Origin: Cherax quadricarinatus
Taxonomy: Eukaryota; Arthropoda; Malacostraca; Decapoda; Parastacidae
NCBI RefSeq assembly: GCF_038502225.1
Contig: NC_091293.1
Coordinates: 9,508,138 to 9,572,137, forward strand
Reading direction: 5' to 3'
DNA: 64,000 nt
Shown here: positions 9,935-20,683 of the stretch, piece by piece
How the letters are laid out: the number at the start of each line of letters is the position of its first letter
Position numbering within the stretch: the first letter of the stretch is position 1
Notes under the pieces: generated by a model
The model's database searches: none
What the model was told of the DNA's origin: nothing
Seen by the model: the letters and a program-made list of their open reading frames with translations, nothing else
Translations under genes and position numbers: made by a program

Positions 9935-11222
9935 GATGACCACCACCATGAAGATCTGTGTAGTTTGCAGAAAGGGTAAGAGACGAAAACAGGCCTGGAT
10001 TGCTTGCCATCTTTGTGGTCAATGGTCCCAATGGTATATGCAGGGGTTTTAAACCAGTGACCACACTTGACATAAACTCAGAGATGTTTTTGGGTCTGCC
10101 CAAACGAGATACACCTGTATGAGGAAATGACGGCAATATTAAAAGACAAGAACACCAATAAAACATCCTTCTTGAAAGACAAGTCAGCATGGTATGACAC
10201 CTAGGAAAATAAGGTGGGTGGTAGAAACGGGGCTGTCTTGGACAGTGCTCCTGAGGGTGCTAGTGCTGTCCTGGAGGACAGTGCTGAGGGTGCTAGTGTT
10301 GTCCTGGAGGACAGTCAAGACAACGTTATTCAGTCCACAGAGGTTCAAAATAGAGATACTGCTGGAAATCGATCAAAATGGGATGATGTCTCAGGGAATA
10401 GTGTCGCCACAGTACCAGCAAAACTTGGTGGAAGCACTGATGTCCATACAGGGGTGAAAAATAGGGAGGTAACAGGAAAAATAAATGCACCAGCAGCAAA
10501 TGCAGCTACAATAAAACCTAGCAAACAGAATTACAATCTATATAAATACTGCGCCTTGGGTATCTGCAGGCACGGTATATCTGGTAAAACAGATGGGACA
10601 TGCACCTTTGACCATCCTTAAAAATGCCGCACCCACATGACAACAGGAGAGTGCACCTTCCCCTCCTGTAATTTATTTCACACAGAAATAAGTCACTCAT
10701 CAATCCATGAAAGAAAATGCTACAATGCATACTGCCAGGCACATCATCTAAAGGGGACTAAAAGACACAGACCAGCCAGACTATGGAAAACAAAAGAGAG
10801 GAGCCACAACCTCTCCACAGACAGAGGTTTTTTAGGGCCAGCAGGGAAAAAAGACTAGCAAGAAATGACAATAATCCTACACCACCTGAAAACACTTCTG
10901 GAGCAGAGGCACGGACAATGGCCTCTATTCCAGAACAACGGATATTAGAGCCAGCAAATAAAACCCCCTTAAATTCCACCAATACAACGACATTTGTCTT
11001 TGCAAACATACAGGGTCTAAAGCGGTCAAAAAACAACAAAATTCCTTACATCAAGGGACTGCTCACAGAGTCAAATGCAATGTTTGCAGCATTCACAGAG
11101 GCCCACATAAAGAATCGTTATGACAACGAAATATGGATCCCAGGCTATAACCTATTCCAGTGCGACAGACTAAACGGGCAACAAGGGTGGGGAAGGGGGC
11201 TGGCTTGTATGTCACAGAGACG
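9935..11222 (+). mobile_element. CCCH-LINE, 5' portion (plus strand)
   Basis: The 5' part of a CCCH-LINE, truncated at the 3' side by the ATTCA-repeat element. It holds a broken ORF1 (about 9950-10858) and the first 90 codons of the ORF2 endonuclease (10979-11222: FANIQGLKRSKNNK, FTEAHIK, NEIWIPGYNLFQCDR). It is the only copy in the window with the ORF1 N-terminus. Confidence 0.78.
9951..10858 (+). pseudogene. CCCH-LINE ORF1 with N-terminal PHD-like fragment
   Basis: The first ATG context (about 9951) encodes MKICVVCRKGKRRKQ then WIACHLCGQWSQWYM, a Cys-rich pattern like the start of a PHD finger, known at the N-terminus of ORF1 in some CR1-group LINEs. It is followed by stops and frameshifts. 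From 10214 an open region leads to the CCCH fingers: finger 1 ends at FDHP before a stop near 10619, and fingers 2 and 3 continue in 10637-10858 (KCRTHMTTGEC to YCQAHH). Not translatable as one protein. Confidence 0.65.
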
Positions 11223-11395
11223 CTCATTCAATTCAATTCAATTCAATTCAATTCAAGTTTATTCTCTATAAGGGTTACAATGTGGGGTTTACAGGTTTTG
11301 GGTATTGTGTGGTTTACATGTTATAAAATACTAATTACAGAGGGGGCCACTAGGACACCTAGCATGGCTAGGCATTTCGAGCAGACTTAGATTAA
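11223..11395. repeat. ATTCA microsatellite and short unclassified repeat
   Basis: A pure ATTCA pentanucleotide run (about 11225-11256) leads into about 140 bp of noncoding sequence that looks like a short interspersed repeat end. Pentanucleotide runs often mark the 3' end of a minus-strand LINE or SINE. I cannot classify it further. Confidence 0.5.
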
Positions 11396-11896
11396 TTCTT
11401 AACATTAAATCCTTACAGATTATGGTATTAAGGCAATTCGTAGCCATCTTGACAGGCACAGATTGATTAATGATTCTCAACACAGTTTTACAAAGGGGCA
11501 TTCCTGTCTTACTAACTTTTTTCACTATGGTGTTTGAGGAAGTAGATCATGGTAATGAATATGATATTGTGTATATGGACTTCAGTATGACTTTCGATAG
11601 AGTTCCACACCAGAGGCTATTGAGGAAACTTAGGGCACACGGAATAGGAGGAGAATTTTTTTCCTGGATAGAGGCATTGCTGACAAATAGACAGCAGAGA
11701 GTTTGCATAAATGGGGAGAAATCAGAATGGGGGCACGTCACAAGCAGTGTTCCTCAGGGATCAGTGTTGGGCTCGTTGTTGTTCACAGTTTACATAAACG
11801 ACATAGATGAGGGAATAAATAGCGAAATAAGCAAATTTGCTGATGACACCAAAATAGGCCGGCCAATTCATTCTAATGAGGACATTACAGCACTCC
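11396..11896 (+). mobile_element. CR1 family B, copy 1, left half
   Basis: Matches the reverse complement of 46480-46920 within the intact CR1-B. It stops at GCACTCC in the codons for EDIRAL, where a Tx1-like LINE begins. The other half resumes at 17820 with GTTGGACAG. About 76 bp present in the intact copy between these points are missing here. Confidence 0.82.
11470..11896 (+). pseudogene. CR1-B copy 1: RT palm fragment
   Basis: RT palm: YDIVYMDFSMTFDRVPHQRLL (intact copy reads DFSKAFDRV, so two substitutions), SSVPQGSVLGSLLFTVYIND and KFADDTKIGRPI with the catalytic Asp pair. It is open into the Tx1-like LINE, giving a chance fused frame to 12591 that is not a real gene. Confidence 0.82.
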
Positions 11897-11985
11897 TCAC
11901 ATTCGTCTCTCAACCCTTGAGTGGAGAGGACGTGTGCTGCTGCTGCCCCCTGGAGTTGTCTGGTGGCAGTATTATTTTCATCAAC

Positions 11986-13194
11986 ATGGCGCAGGCTCGC
12001 CGGCGCAGGGTAAATACTGTCTGCATTGAATTAACCAGTGGAGCTGTAACGGGGCCATCAATGGAGTTGCTTTTGCCTGCAATCATCAGAGATACCTACG
12101 GAATAGCTAATGAGGAGATTTGTGGACTGGCACTGAACGGTACGAAGAGGATTTTTGTAAAATTTAGTTTGGCGACTGTGTATGAGGCAGTTGTGAATAA
12201 GTTTCAAGAGGTGGCCATACCAGTTAATCATGCTGTGATGGTGAGGCTGCATGATGTGTCCAGCTATTACACATGGGTTAAGATCAGGAATGTGCCGTTC
12301 GAGGCGGATGCATCTGACATCCGGTTCATTATGTGTAAATACGGCACAATACATACGATCACTGCAGGAAGGTGGTCAGCTGGCCCGTATATGGGGATAC
12401 CTGAGGGTGCATTCTCTGTCAAGATGACGCTCAGACATCCAATTCCATCGTACGTGGTGATGGAAGATTTCAGGACTCAGGTTTTTGTAACATACGCTGG
12501 GCAGCGAAGCACTTGCCGTTTGTGCGGGTCGTATGATCACCTGGCTGCGCAATGTGAAAGAAGACGTGGTGATAAGGACCAGCAGCAATGACGAGATGTG
12601 GAGGAAAGGAGAGAGGATCAAGATCAATTGTTTTCGACTCTGCCTCAGCAGAGTTTGACATGGAGTGAGGAGGTTGAGAGGGCCGAAGAAAAGGAGATGG
12701 CAGGGGCTACTCAGGCGGACGACATCACTTCCCTGGACGTTGTACAAGTGCTGGACGAGGTCATCATGGAAGCGAATGGTAGCGACGCGGAAAAGACGAT
12801 AGTGTCGACGTTTGAGAACATTTTGGGTAATGAGAGTCCTTGTCAGGATGTTGGTACAGACCTGGATCATGGGTCTGCAGTTGAGGAGGGCGTGGTGATG
12901 CCAGCCCGGCCTGAAGTGTGTCGTAAGGATGCCCAGTTGGTGAGAACTGTGGAGGTGGAGGTTCATCATGGCACTGAGCTGGATGACTTGATGCAGGTCG
13001 AGGGTACGACGCGAAAGCGCGCAGCAGTGCTTTCTGATTCCGATGACGTGCTTACGCCCGCACAACGACCTGGGAAGAAAACATGGGCGGAAGCCATGCG
13101 GAGAGGTTCAAGTGGCGCCCAGGGGCAGGGGTTGGGTAAGGGTGGCCAGAAAGGGGGGGGGGAGGGAAAAAGGTGCAATGAAACGATCAGGTGA
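11986..13194 (+). pseudogene. Tx1-like LINE ORF1 (one in-frame stop)
   Basis: ORF1 nucleic-acid-binding protein starting at ATG 11986 (MAQARRRRVNT). The first 200 residues include an RRM-like stretch (TWVKIRNVPFEADASDIRFIMCKYGTI) and end in a CCHC zinc knuckle CRLCGSYDHLAAQC. A TGA at 12589-12591 interrupts it, but the same frame continues through an acidic middle region to a Gly/Lys-rich end and TGA-TAA at 13192-13197. Order (RRM-like, knuckle, acidic tail) fits Tx1-type ORF1. If the TGA arose from CGA, a single CpG-type change explains the break. Confidence 0.72.
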
Positions 13195-16100
13195 TAAGTC
13201 GGTAGTGTCAAGAGGGAAACCCCCTTTGTCGGTTTTAAGTGCCTGACATTGAACATCAATGGCTTGAAGTCTCAGAGAAAGTGTGAGTGGTTTAGGGAAT
13301 ATTTGGTGCGTCATGATGTTGACATTGTGTTCTTGCAGGAACACAATTATAGACCGGGTTATGAGTTGAAGGTGGATGGGTATAATGTGTATGTTGAGCA
13401 TGCAGTCAGATTGAAAGGAGGTGTGGCCATTTTGGTGAAAGAAACTAGAACGTTGGTTGTCAGGCATAGTGAGGGGGGAGAGGGGAGGGTGATTCGTGTG
13501 GATGGGTTATGGGGTCAGGTACAGATGACGTTGGTGTGTGTGTATGGCCCAGCAGAGGGAGATGTGAGGATAAAGAATAAATTCGTGAGGGACGTTCTGG
13601 TATATTATTTGCGTGGATTGCCGGGGGTTGCTGTGATAGGAGGTGACTGGAACTGTGTGATAAGGAGTAAGGATGTTGAACCGAGGGGGGCAGGGCATTG
13701 TTTGAGGATATTGGGAGAATTGTTATCCGGGGTAGGATTGACAGATGTTGAGGGAGGTGAGGTGGTGGAGCACACATTTATTAAGCGTGGGTATGCGGCT
13801 AGGCTCAATCGATTATACGTGCCTAGGACAGTCGTAATACATAGTGTGAGGGTAATGGACGTAGTATTTTCTGATCACAGGGGTGTTTTGGTGGATATAG
13901 GTTGAGAGGGGTTGCCAAGAAGGTGTAAGGGGTTTTGGAAGTTGAATGTAAAGTTGTTACAGGAAGAAGAGTCTCGACAGTCATTTGTTCAATTGTGGGA
14001 GGAGTTGGTGGCGGAGGCGCCTGGGAATAGTGAACTGGTTAGTTGGTGGGACTCTGTGGCGAAATCTCGTATTAAGGAATTTTATATTCGTAGTGGGAGG
14101 GAATATAACAGGTTGAAGTATGGGTACCAATCTTATCTTGAGGGGCAGTTGAGAGCTTGCTACGAGCGTGGGAGTGCTAGTTATCCGGTGGACGATACTG
14201 AGGGATTAAAGGAGCGTATCAGGGATTTGCAAAATGAAAGATTTGATGGCGCGCGAGTTTTGGGTGGGCTGGAAGAGGTGTTATGGGGTGACAGGCCTTC
14301 GGCATGCGTGTTGAGGAGACAGCGTAAGAGAAGAGTGGCGACGGAGATGATGGAATTAACTGTTCATGTGGGGATGGAAGGGTATAGAGAGGGGCAGGTA
14401 TTAGTGACGACAGAGGGTATGAGTGGTTATCTAGATGCATGGTTTAGGTCATATGCACAAAACGGAGGTATTCGAGATGAGGCTTTAAAGGAAATGGGAG
14501 ATTTCGTGCAATGTGAGATTGATGGTATAGATAGGGTAACATTAGACGGTCCGATCATGGAAAGTGAGATTTCGCACGCTTTGTCTGGTGCAAGTTTAGG
14601 TAAGGCGCCAGGTGTAGATGGGTTGCCTAATGATTTTTACGTTAGGAATTGGGAAGTATTGAGAGGATTTTTAGTTAGGTTATTCAATGTAATGAAGGAT
14701 GATGGGGAAATGGGGGAGCAGCAAAGGACTGCTGTCGTGGTATTAGTTCCGAAAGGTGGACAGACTACGGTAGAGGATTACCGAGCAATATCGCTTATGT
14801 GTGGCGATTATAAGTTATTTGCACGGATATTAGGGAATAGAATAAAAAAGGTGATAGGTAACGTAATTGACAGAGAACAATATGGGGTACCGGGTAGGAC
14901 AATGTATGAAGGGCATGGAGTTCTTAGAAGTTTTATAGAACAGAGGGGGGAGTTGGGGGGTGGGGGTGTGTTGGCATTGGATTGGCGAGCTGCTTACGAT
15001 AGTGTGGAGAGGGATGCATTATGGAGGTTCATGCGTTGGCAGGGATTCGGGAAGGAAATTATATCTTGGGCAAAAACATTGTATCAGGGAGCATCTATGA
15101 GAGTACAGGTTAATGGAAGGCTAGGTGTTAACATTCAGATGGGAAGGGGTTTGCGACAGGGTTGCCCTCTATCGCAAATATTGTTTGCGTGCCTCCAGGA
15201 TCCCTTTTATAGGGCAGTTAGGTGGAGTATCGCAAGTGGAGGGGTTAGTAATGAATGAGAGGGTCAGCCGGGGATTGTGGGTTATGTGGATGATACAACT
15301 GTATTGGTGAGGGATGAGAAGGATTTACACAAGGTAGGAAAGGTGGTAGATGTGTTTGGCGAGGCTACTGGGATGGAAATTAATGTGGCAAAGTCTAAGT
15401 ATATGGACCTAGGCAATAACGTAAATAGAGGTGGGACTGTAGGGCACGGGTGGAGTGTGGTGGATCAGCTATTGATTTGTGGGATAGTGTACGCTAAGAA
15501 TGATAGGGTCGCACAAGAGGTAAATTCGATGCGCACTGTGGATGGGGTATTGAAAAGATTGGGTGGTTTGAGGACGGCGCAGCTAACGTTGCATCAGAGG
15601 GTCATTGTGACGAACGTCCTGTTGTATAGTAAGATATGGCACGTGGTGGCAATATACCCACTGAGGCGGCGAGAGGTGCAACGGTTGCAACATGGGATTT
15701 TCAGATTTATATGGGGATCGGGTTGTGACTGGCTAAGTAGAGGGGTGGTGATGCTTCCCGTTAGCCACGGGGGGCTGGGGCTCATACCTTTAGAAAAGCG
15801 TATGATGAGTGTGTATCTAAAACGAGGGTATTTGAGGGAGGTGGGGGCGAGGAGAGGGGGGCTAGAAAAACTGCGTATGGATATGCAACGATGGTGGGGG
15901 GGGGTAAGGATTTAATGATTGGTGAGGCCATATTGAGGGTTTTAATGACGGTGAGGGATCCGAAGTGCCTTAAATTGAGGATTCTTGAGAGGGTGGGGGT
16001 GGGTCTGTGGTGGCGGCAGTTGAGGGGGCATACCCCATGTATGCGTGGGGGAATATCTGGAAATGTTTACGGCAATTGCGTATTAAACCAGGTGTAAGGG

Positions 16101-16567
16101 AGGTAATGTTTAGGTTTCTACATGGAATCTTGCCGTCTGGTGTTGTGTTATTTAATAGGAGACTAAGGGAGGGTGGGGAGTGCAAAGCGTGTGGATGTTC
16201 GGAGACTATTTTTCATGCCGTGTATTTTTGTAATTGTTTAGAAGCTGTGAGGGTATGGTTAGGTAGGGTAGTTAGGTTAGTAGGTGGGGAAGGGTTACAG
16301 GTGTTAAGGGTGTTAAGTTTAGATATAGGTGGGATGAGTCAGATGGTGGTGAATGCGGTTGCGTATGTGGTTACTGATTTTATTTATACGTCTTGGGCTA
16401 TGAGGGAAGTGGGTGTGGATGAAAGAATAAAGGTGTTAGCGGCCACCATTTATAGAACTAAGTGTCGCAATAGGGATCTTTATGGGGGAAGGTGGGAGAC
16501 AGTGTTTACTGAGGGATACCGGAGTTTTAAGTTAAAGGATTTACGGGATTTAAGTGTAAATGGGTAG
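13178..16567 (+). pseudogene. Tx1-like LINE ORF2: endonuclease, RT, C-terminal zinc region
   Basis: The likely start is ATG 13178, overlapping the end of ORF1 by 17 bp; a one-base change in the T4 tract near 13232-13235 then shifts into the endonuclease frame. Endonuclease: LTLNINGLKS, VFLQEHN (Glu), GGDWNCV, FSDHRGV. In-frame TGA at 13903-13905. RT: GKAPGVDGLPNDFY, VLALDWRAAYDSVERD (Asp), LRQGCPLSQILF; in-frame TGA at 15256-15258; GYVDDTTVL near 15276 (Asp pair, YVDD rather than YADD). A frameshift at the G run near 15896-15904 and another near 16000 precede the C-terminal CKACGCSETIFHAVYFC motif. Confidence 0.8.
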
Positions 16568-17818
16568 CGACGGGCAAGTTTCTTGAGCGGAGATGTGTGG
16601 ATGGCTTTTAAAGTGTGTGACTGGATTTGCACTGATACATTTATGCTTTTCCTGAGTAGTGAGTGTGGTGTAGGTGGTGTTTTTACACATGTGTTCCCTT
16701 TATGTTGTGAAGATTTTGGATAGTATATGTACGTAATGTATTGGAGCACTACATCATTGTGTGTATACAAGGTGAATGAAAGGGTAGAATCTTAAAGTTT
16801 TTGTGTGTGTGAGAATGACTGTTCGTTATTGTGAGAGTGTCTTCAAAGATGTTATAGAAAGCACATACTACGTGGTGTTACTAAGGTATGCCATATGACT
16901 GTATTGAATATGCTGTGATACAAAGTCCGGGGTTTCCCTTCTTGTAGGATGCATTCTGTAAGACACAATTTCTGTATATCTGAAGGTTCGAAGTTAAATA
17001 GCTGTAATGAGTAACGTGGTACAGTTTTATATTATGCGAGATTGTATTTTGGCAAATAAGGCCTAACATATAATGTTTCAGCGGCCTGGTTAAGATTATA
17101 TAGTACATGTCGTGTGACACTGTATGTGCAGAGTAGTGTTATATATTTTAAGTACACGTTGTTGGTTTCCCTTCGCTATTTTAATGTTTAAAGTCATATA
17201 TAAGAGTATATGTAAGGTAATATAAAAATGTATATTGATTTTGTGTAAATACACATTTTTAGATGACTTTGTTGGATCAGGTATGCAAATGAGTTCAAGT
17301 AGCGGTGTATATTATGTATTAATACTGCTATAGGGTATATAGTGTATGAAGAAGTCTTGGGTGGATGGCACCCGTGTTGAGATAGAGTATATTATCCTTG
17401 TATGCTAGGCAAAGTTTTCATAATTGTTACTTAGAGCAAGTAGTATCCTGCGCTCTTATAGTATGTCAATGTTTTGTTGGTATTTGATGAGGGGGGGACT
17501 TTTTACTTCCAGAGCACATATGTACGACTTATAAATGTACGTTTGGTGGGGGTGGATGTATAGGTTTTAATGGTATGTGGTGAGGTTTTTACCTTTAAGA
17601 ATTGTTTTGTATATAAAACTTGGCATAAGATGTTTAAGTGTGCTGAAGTAGATTCTCTGGATATGTTGTTGGTACACCTGTGTGAAGTTTCTTTTTCTTT
17701 TTTGATGGTGTATACGTATGTTGTACTTTAATTTTATTGTTACGTGTTGATTGGTTTAGTGACATGTTTGCTTACACGTATAATGTATACTGTATTTTAA
17801 ATAAAATATAAAAAAAAA
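16568..17818 (+). other. Tx1-like LINE 3' UTR and poly(A) tail
   Basis: About 1.25 kb without open frames, GT-rich, ending in AATAAA followed by an A10 tract. The CR1-B sequence resumes directly after the tail. Confidence 0.75.
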
Positions 17819-18486
17819 ATGTTGGACAGTTAAATAACCATGCCACATATAAACTAAATAATGTAGATCTTAATACTACCGATTGCGTAAAGGATTTAGG
17901 AGTTCTGGTTAGCAGTAATCTAAAACCAAGACAACAGTGCACTAGTGTTTGCAATAAAGCTAACAGAATTCTTGGCTTCATATCTAGAAGTATAAATAAT
18001 AGAAGTCCTCAGGTTGTTCTTCAACTCTATATATCCTTGGTAAGGCCTCATTTAGACTATGCCGCTCAGTTCTGGTCACCGTATTACAGAATGGATATAA
18101 ATGCTCTGGAAAACGTACAAAGGAGGATGGCGAAGATGATCCCATGTATCAGAAATCTTCCTTATGAGGATAGACTGAGGGACCTGAATCTGCACTCTCT
18201 CGATAGGCGTATAATTAGGGGGGATATGATCGAGGTGTATAAATGGAAAACAGGAATAAATAAAGGGGATGTAAATAGTGTGCTGAAAATTTCCAGCCAA
18301 GACAGGACTCGCAGCAATGGTTTCAAGTTGGAAAAATTCAGATTCAGGAAGGATATAGGAAAGCACTGGTTTGGTAATAGAGTTGTGGATGAGTGGAACA
18401 AGCTCCCGAGTACAGTTATTGAGGCTAAAACGTTGTGTAGTTTTAAAAATAGTTTAGATAAATACATGAGTGTGAGTTGGACCTGA
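17819..18486 (+). pseudogene. CR1-B copy 1: ORF2 C-terminal domain
   Basis: Open frame equivalent to the last 220 residues of the intact CR1-B: DCVKDLGVLVSSNLKP, VRPHLDYAAQFWSPYYRMD, LENVQRRMAKMIPCIRNLPYEDRLRDLNLHSL and FGNRVVDEWNKLP. It ends at LDKYMSVSWT with a stop at 18484-18486. Uninterrupted, but cut off from its RT palm by the Tx1-like LINE. Confidence 0.8.
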
Positions 18487-18697
18487 CTAGCATGTGCTGC
18501 TGGGTCTGGTACAGTGCTCCATCCTTGAGTAGGGATGACCAGACTTGGTGAGTCATTGGGATAATCCGGGGGGTGGGTCATTGGTCTAATCCGGGGGGTG
18601 GGTCATTGGTCTAATCTGGGGGGGGGGACATGGACCTGCTCCGCATGGGTCAGTAGGCCTGTTGCAGTGTTCCTTCTTTCTTATGTTCTTATGTTCT
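17819..18697 (+). mobile_element. CR1 family B, copy 1, right half with 3' end
   Basis: Resumes the CR1-B interrupted at 11896. Coding to 18486, then a 3' UTR with a 27-bp unit repeated about three times (18545-18630), the conserved CR1-B 3' module (GCATGGGTCAGTAGGCCTG near 18643) and TTCTTATG repeats (about 18676-18697). The UTR differs from that of the copies at 45523 and 56388 except for the last 60 bp. Confidence 0.82.
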
Positions 18698-18882
18698 TAT
18701 CATAATTTGTGAGTTTAGCAATGTGAATGCTTTTGTTTTGGCACAATACAAGGTGTCTATATTGGAGTATCATAGGCAAATTTATGACTAGTTAGGATTT
18801 ATTATTTTAAAATTAAGATTAGTATTTCTGGGTTTATAGTCGGTGGGTGAGTGAGTGTAATTGTGAACCACCAGGTGGTTAT
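18698..18882 (-). mobile_element. LINE family C copy 1: 3' UTR
   Basis: Noncoding sequence left of the BEL/Pao element. GTTAT (18878-18882) next to the LTR recurs just outside the other LTR (29578-29582), so this is inferred to be the 3' end of the LINE whose coding part is 29585-32700. Confidence 0.55.
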
Positions 18883-19874
18883 TGTGAAAATTTGTGTGGA
18901 CTGCCTCCAAGTGAGTCACCTACCCTGGCAAACTCTGTTGACACCGAGCTCTGAGGTGGGTACCTCAGCCTCACAAGTGGCTTATAGGACAGATTTTCAC
19001 AAATGATTGATGTTGCAAGAAACTCGCCTGCATGCACGTATAAAGGACTAACTTACTTGGTGTTGCAGCACATATCCCGATCTTCAACTCCCCTCAGAAA
19101 CCACGTGCAACCGGGAGCCTTAATTCCTGCAATATTCAATCGTTATTAGTGTCCTGCCTGCACCTCAGAAATTCCTATATCCAAGAGGGTATGTATCCCC
19201 TAGTACAACTATACAGACACATACACTAGCTTCTACATAGACAAGAGACACTGGTACTTACTGGGCATGCACTCCCAGCTGTAACACAGGCCCACAGATC
19301 AACTCACTCACAAACTCCCCAGACACTGGCCAGAAATCTACGAGATAAAGTGGAGGTTTTGTCTTACTGTATGGGCCTGATGGAGGTCATCTACGGTACA
19401 TCGAGGTGCCTCTACCAGATTTCCCCAGGTCTCAAATGTGAAGACACGTGGGGGGCGCCGTCTGCTGATCACGGCACGTCTTGTCCAGTTGGTGTCTGTC
19501 TTAAGAAGAACAAGCTGGTCTCTCTTCCAGACCCTCGTCTCTTCATTCAAACTAGGGCTGCCAGTTCTCCCTAGCTAACTTATCCTAGTGTTTGCCTACA
19601 TTATCAGCCTATTACTACCTATGTTAAGGTCTTAGATCTACATTATTATTATCTACAGTTGCCTTAGTGAACCTAATATTAATATACTATCAGTAAAACT
19701 ATCTACTCCTTCCCTGAAGGGTAAATCTATAAATTAAATAAGCTTACCAACAATCCACGCCAACTCGAGAGAATGCTTTGTTTGGGTGGGGTATAAGGGC
19801 CACCCTGCTCAGCCGTTCCATTACGGCCATGCTGGATCTGTCCTGTGGAACTTTAGGGACCAAATAAGTTTCCA
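18883..19874 (-). repeat. BEL/Pao 3' LTR
   Basis: 992 bp, TG...CA ends (plus strand TGTGAAAA at 18883, TTTCCA ending 19874). Nearly identical to 28549-29575, but lacks 35 bp lying between ACTTCCC repeats in the other LTR, which looks like a slippage deletion here. Short open stretches on either strand (about 19340-19570) occur in both LTRs and are not genes. Confidence 0.9.
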
Positions 19875-19890
19875 CATCCTCCCACCGGCG
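19875..19890 (-). promoter_or_regulatory. BEL/Pao polypurine tract
   Basis: On the minus strand the bases just before the 3' LTR read CCGGTGGGAGGATG, purine-rich and directly abutting TGGAAAC of the LTR. This is the expected position for the primer of plus-strand DNA synthesis. Confidence 0.6.
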
Positions 19891-19906
19891 AAGGTAGGCA
19901 CTAAGT

Positions 19907-20683
19907 CTAGATCAAGTCTGCCTCCCGCAGGCCCTCCCAGTGGGCCCTGGACTTGAGCGCCGTTCGACGGGTCGTCCGGCCACTCAGCTCGGTCAGCCTC
20001 TGGTCTAATTTCTCATGTCCCGGTCCCACTGTGTGGACCTCAAGAGGTAAAAGCCTGTTGATGGATCTTATAGTCTCGACACCATTCATTCTCATCTTCA
20101 CCATTCTCAACTGCCCAGCCTTGTCTGGGTGGGTCGACACTACCAGGCCAAGAGGCCAGTATGCCCTGGGCGCCTCGGATTCTACTAGCACCAGGTCCCC
20201 TTCACTTAGCATCATCTTATTTGCCTCGGGGTCAGCACCATAGAAATGTTCCCGCAGGGTTGTCAAGTAATCCCTGCACCACACCTGGTTCCATTTGTCC
20301 AGGATGTTCACCAGTCTGTTGTGACTTCTGTGCAGTTCTTCATTGATGGGGAGACCATCTGGCCCATAATAATCCAGCTCCTTGGAAGACTGACTCAAAA
20401 TTGCAGGGAAGGGCTCAATCCTCCTTCCAAACAGCATGTGATTGGGGGTGAGAGCTTCCTGCTCGTCAATCCCATTTTGCACGTAGGTCAGAGGCCTGTT
20501 ATTGACTCTTGCCTCTATCTCAGCTAACACTGTCCTCAGCTCATCAAAGCTCACTCTCCTGACATGCAAGACCTTCCGAATGCACCCTTTGACTGTGCCC
20601 ACCATACGTTCATAGAATCCCCCTTGCCAAGGCACCCTGGGAGCTATGAACCTCCACTCGCACTCTGTTATCTTCAGGTGTTT
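19907..20683 (-). pseudogene. BEL/Pao integrase C-terminal part
   Basis: Begins after a TGA near 20681 and continues the same frame: RVPWQGGFYERMVGTVKG contains the third catalytic acidic residue (Glu) of the DDE integrase. It is followed by NNRPLTYV, LTPNHMLFGRR and the conserved C-terminal DUF5641-type region (GDLVLVES, WPLGLVV, RMVKMRMNGVETIRSINRLLPLE). The last codon is near 19907, just before the polypurine tract, as expected for the end of pol. Confidence 0.87.

Larger units (their letters stand above)
11897..17818 (+). mobile_element. Tx1/L1-like LINE, near full length
   Basis: A 5.9-kb two-ORF LINE inserted into CR1-B. It has a short 5' leader (about 11897-11985), ORF1 with a CCHC knuckle, ORF2 with AP endonuclease, RT and C-terminal Cys/His domain, a 1.25-kb 3' UTR and a poly(A) tail (17810-17819) preceded by AATAAA (about 17800). 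Coding shows GT-rich codon use unlike the neighbours. No target duplication is visible; about 76 bp of target are lost. ORF2 layout (LVPKGGQTTVEDYRAISLMCGDYKLFARIL, RGLRQGCPLSQ) fits the Tx1 branch of the L1 clade. Confidence 0.8.

Noticed and set aside
11470..12591. A 373-codon protein joining RT and a CCHC knuckle
   Set aside because: It is a chance fusion of CR1-B RT with the leader and ORF1 of the inserted Tx1-like LINE.
19338..19574. Short open frames inside the BEL/Pao LTRs (also at 29006-29275)
   Set aside because: Both LTRs carry them by descent, with indels that change the frame; no domain is recognisable.
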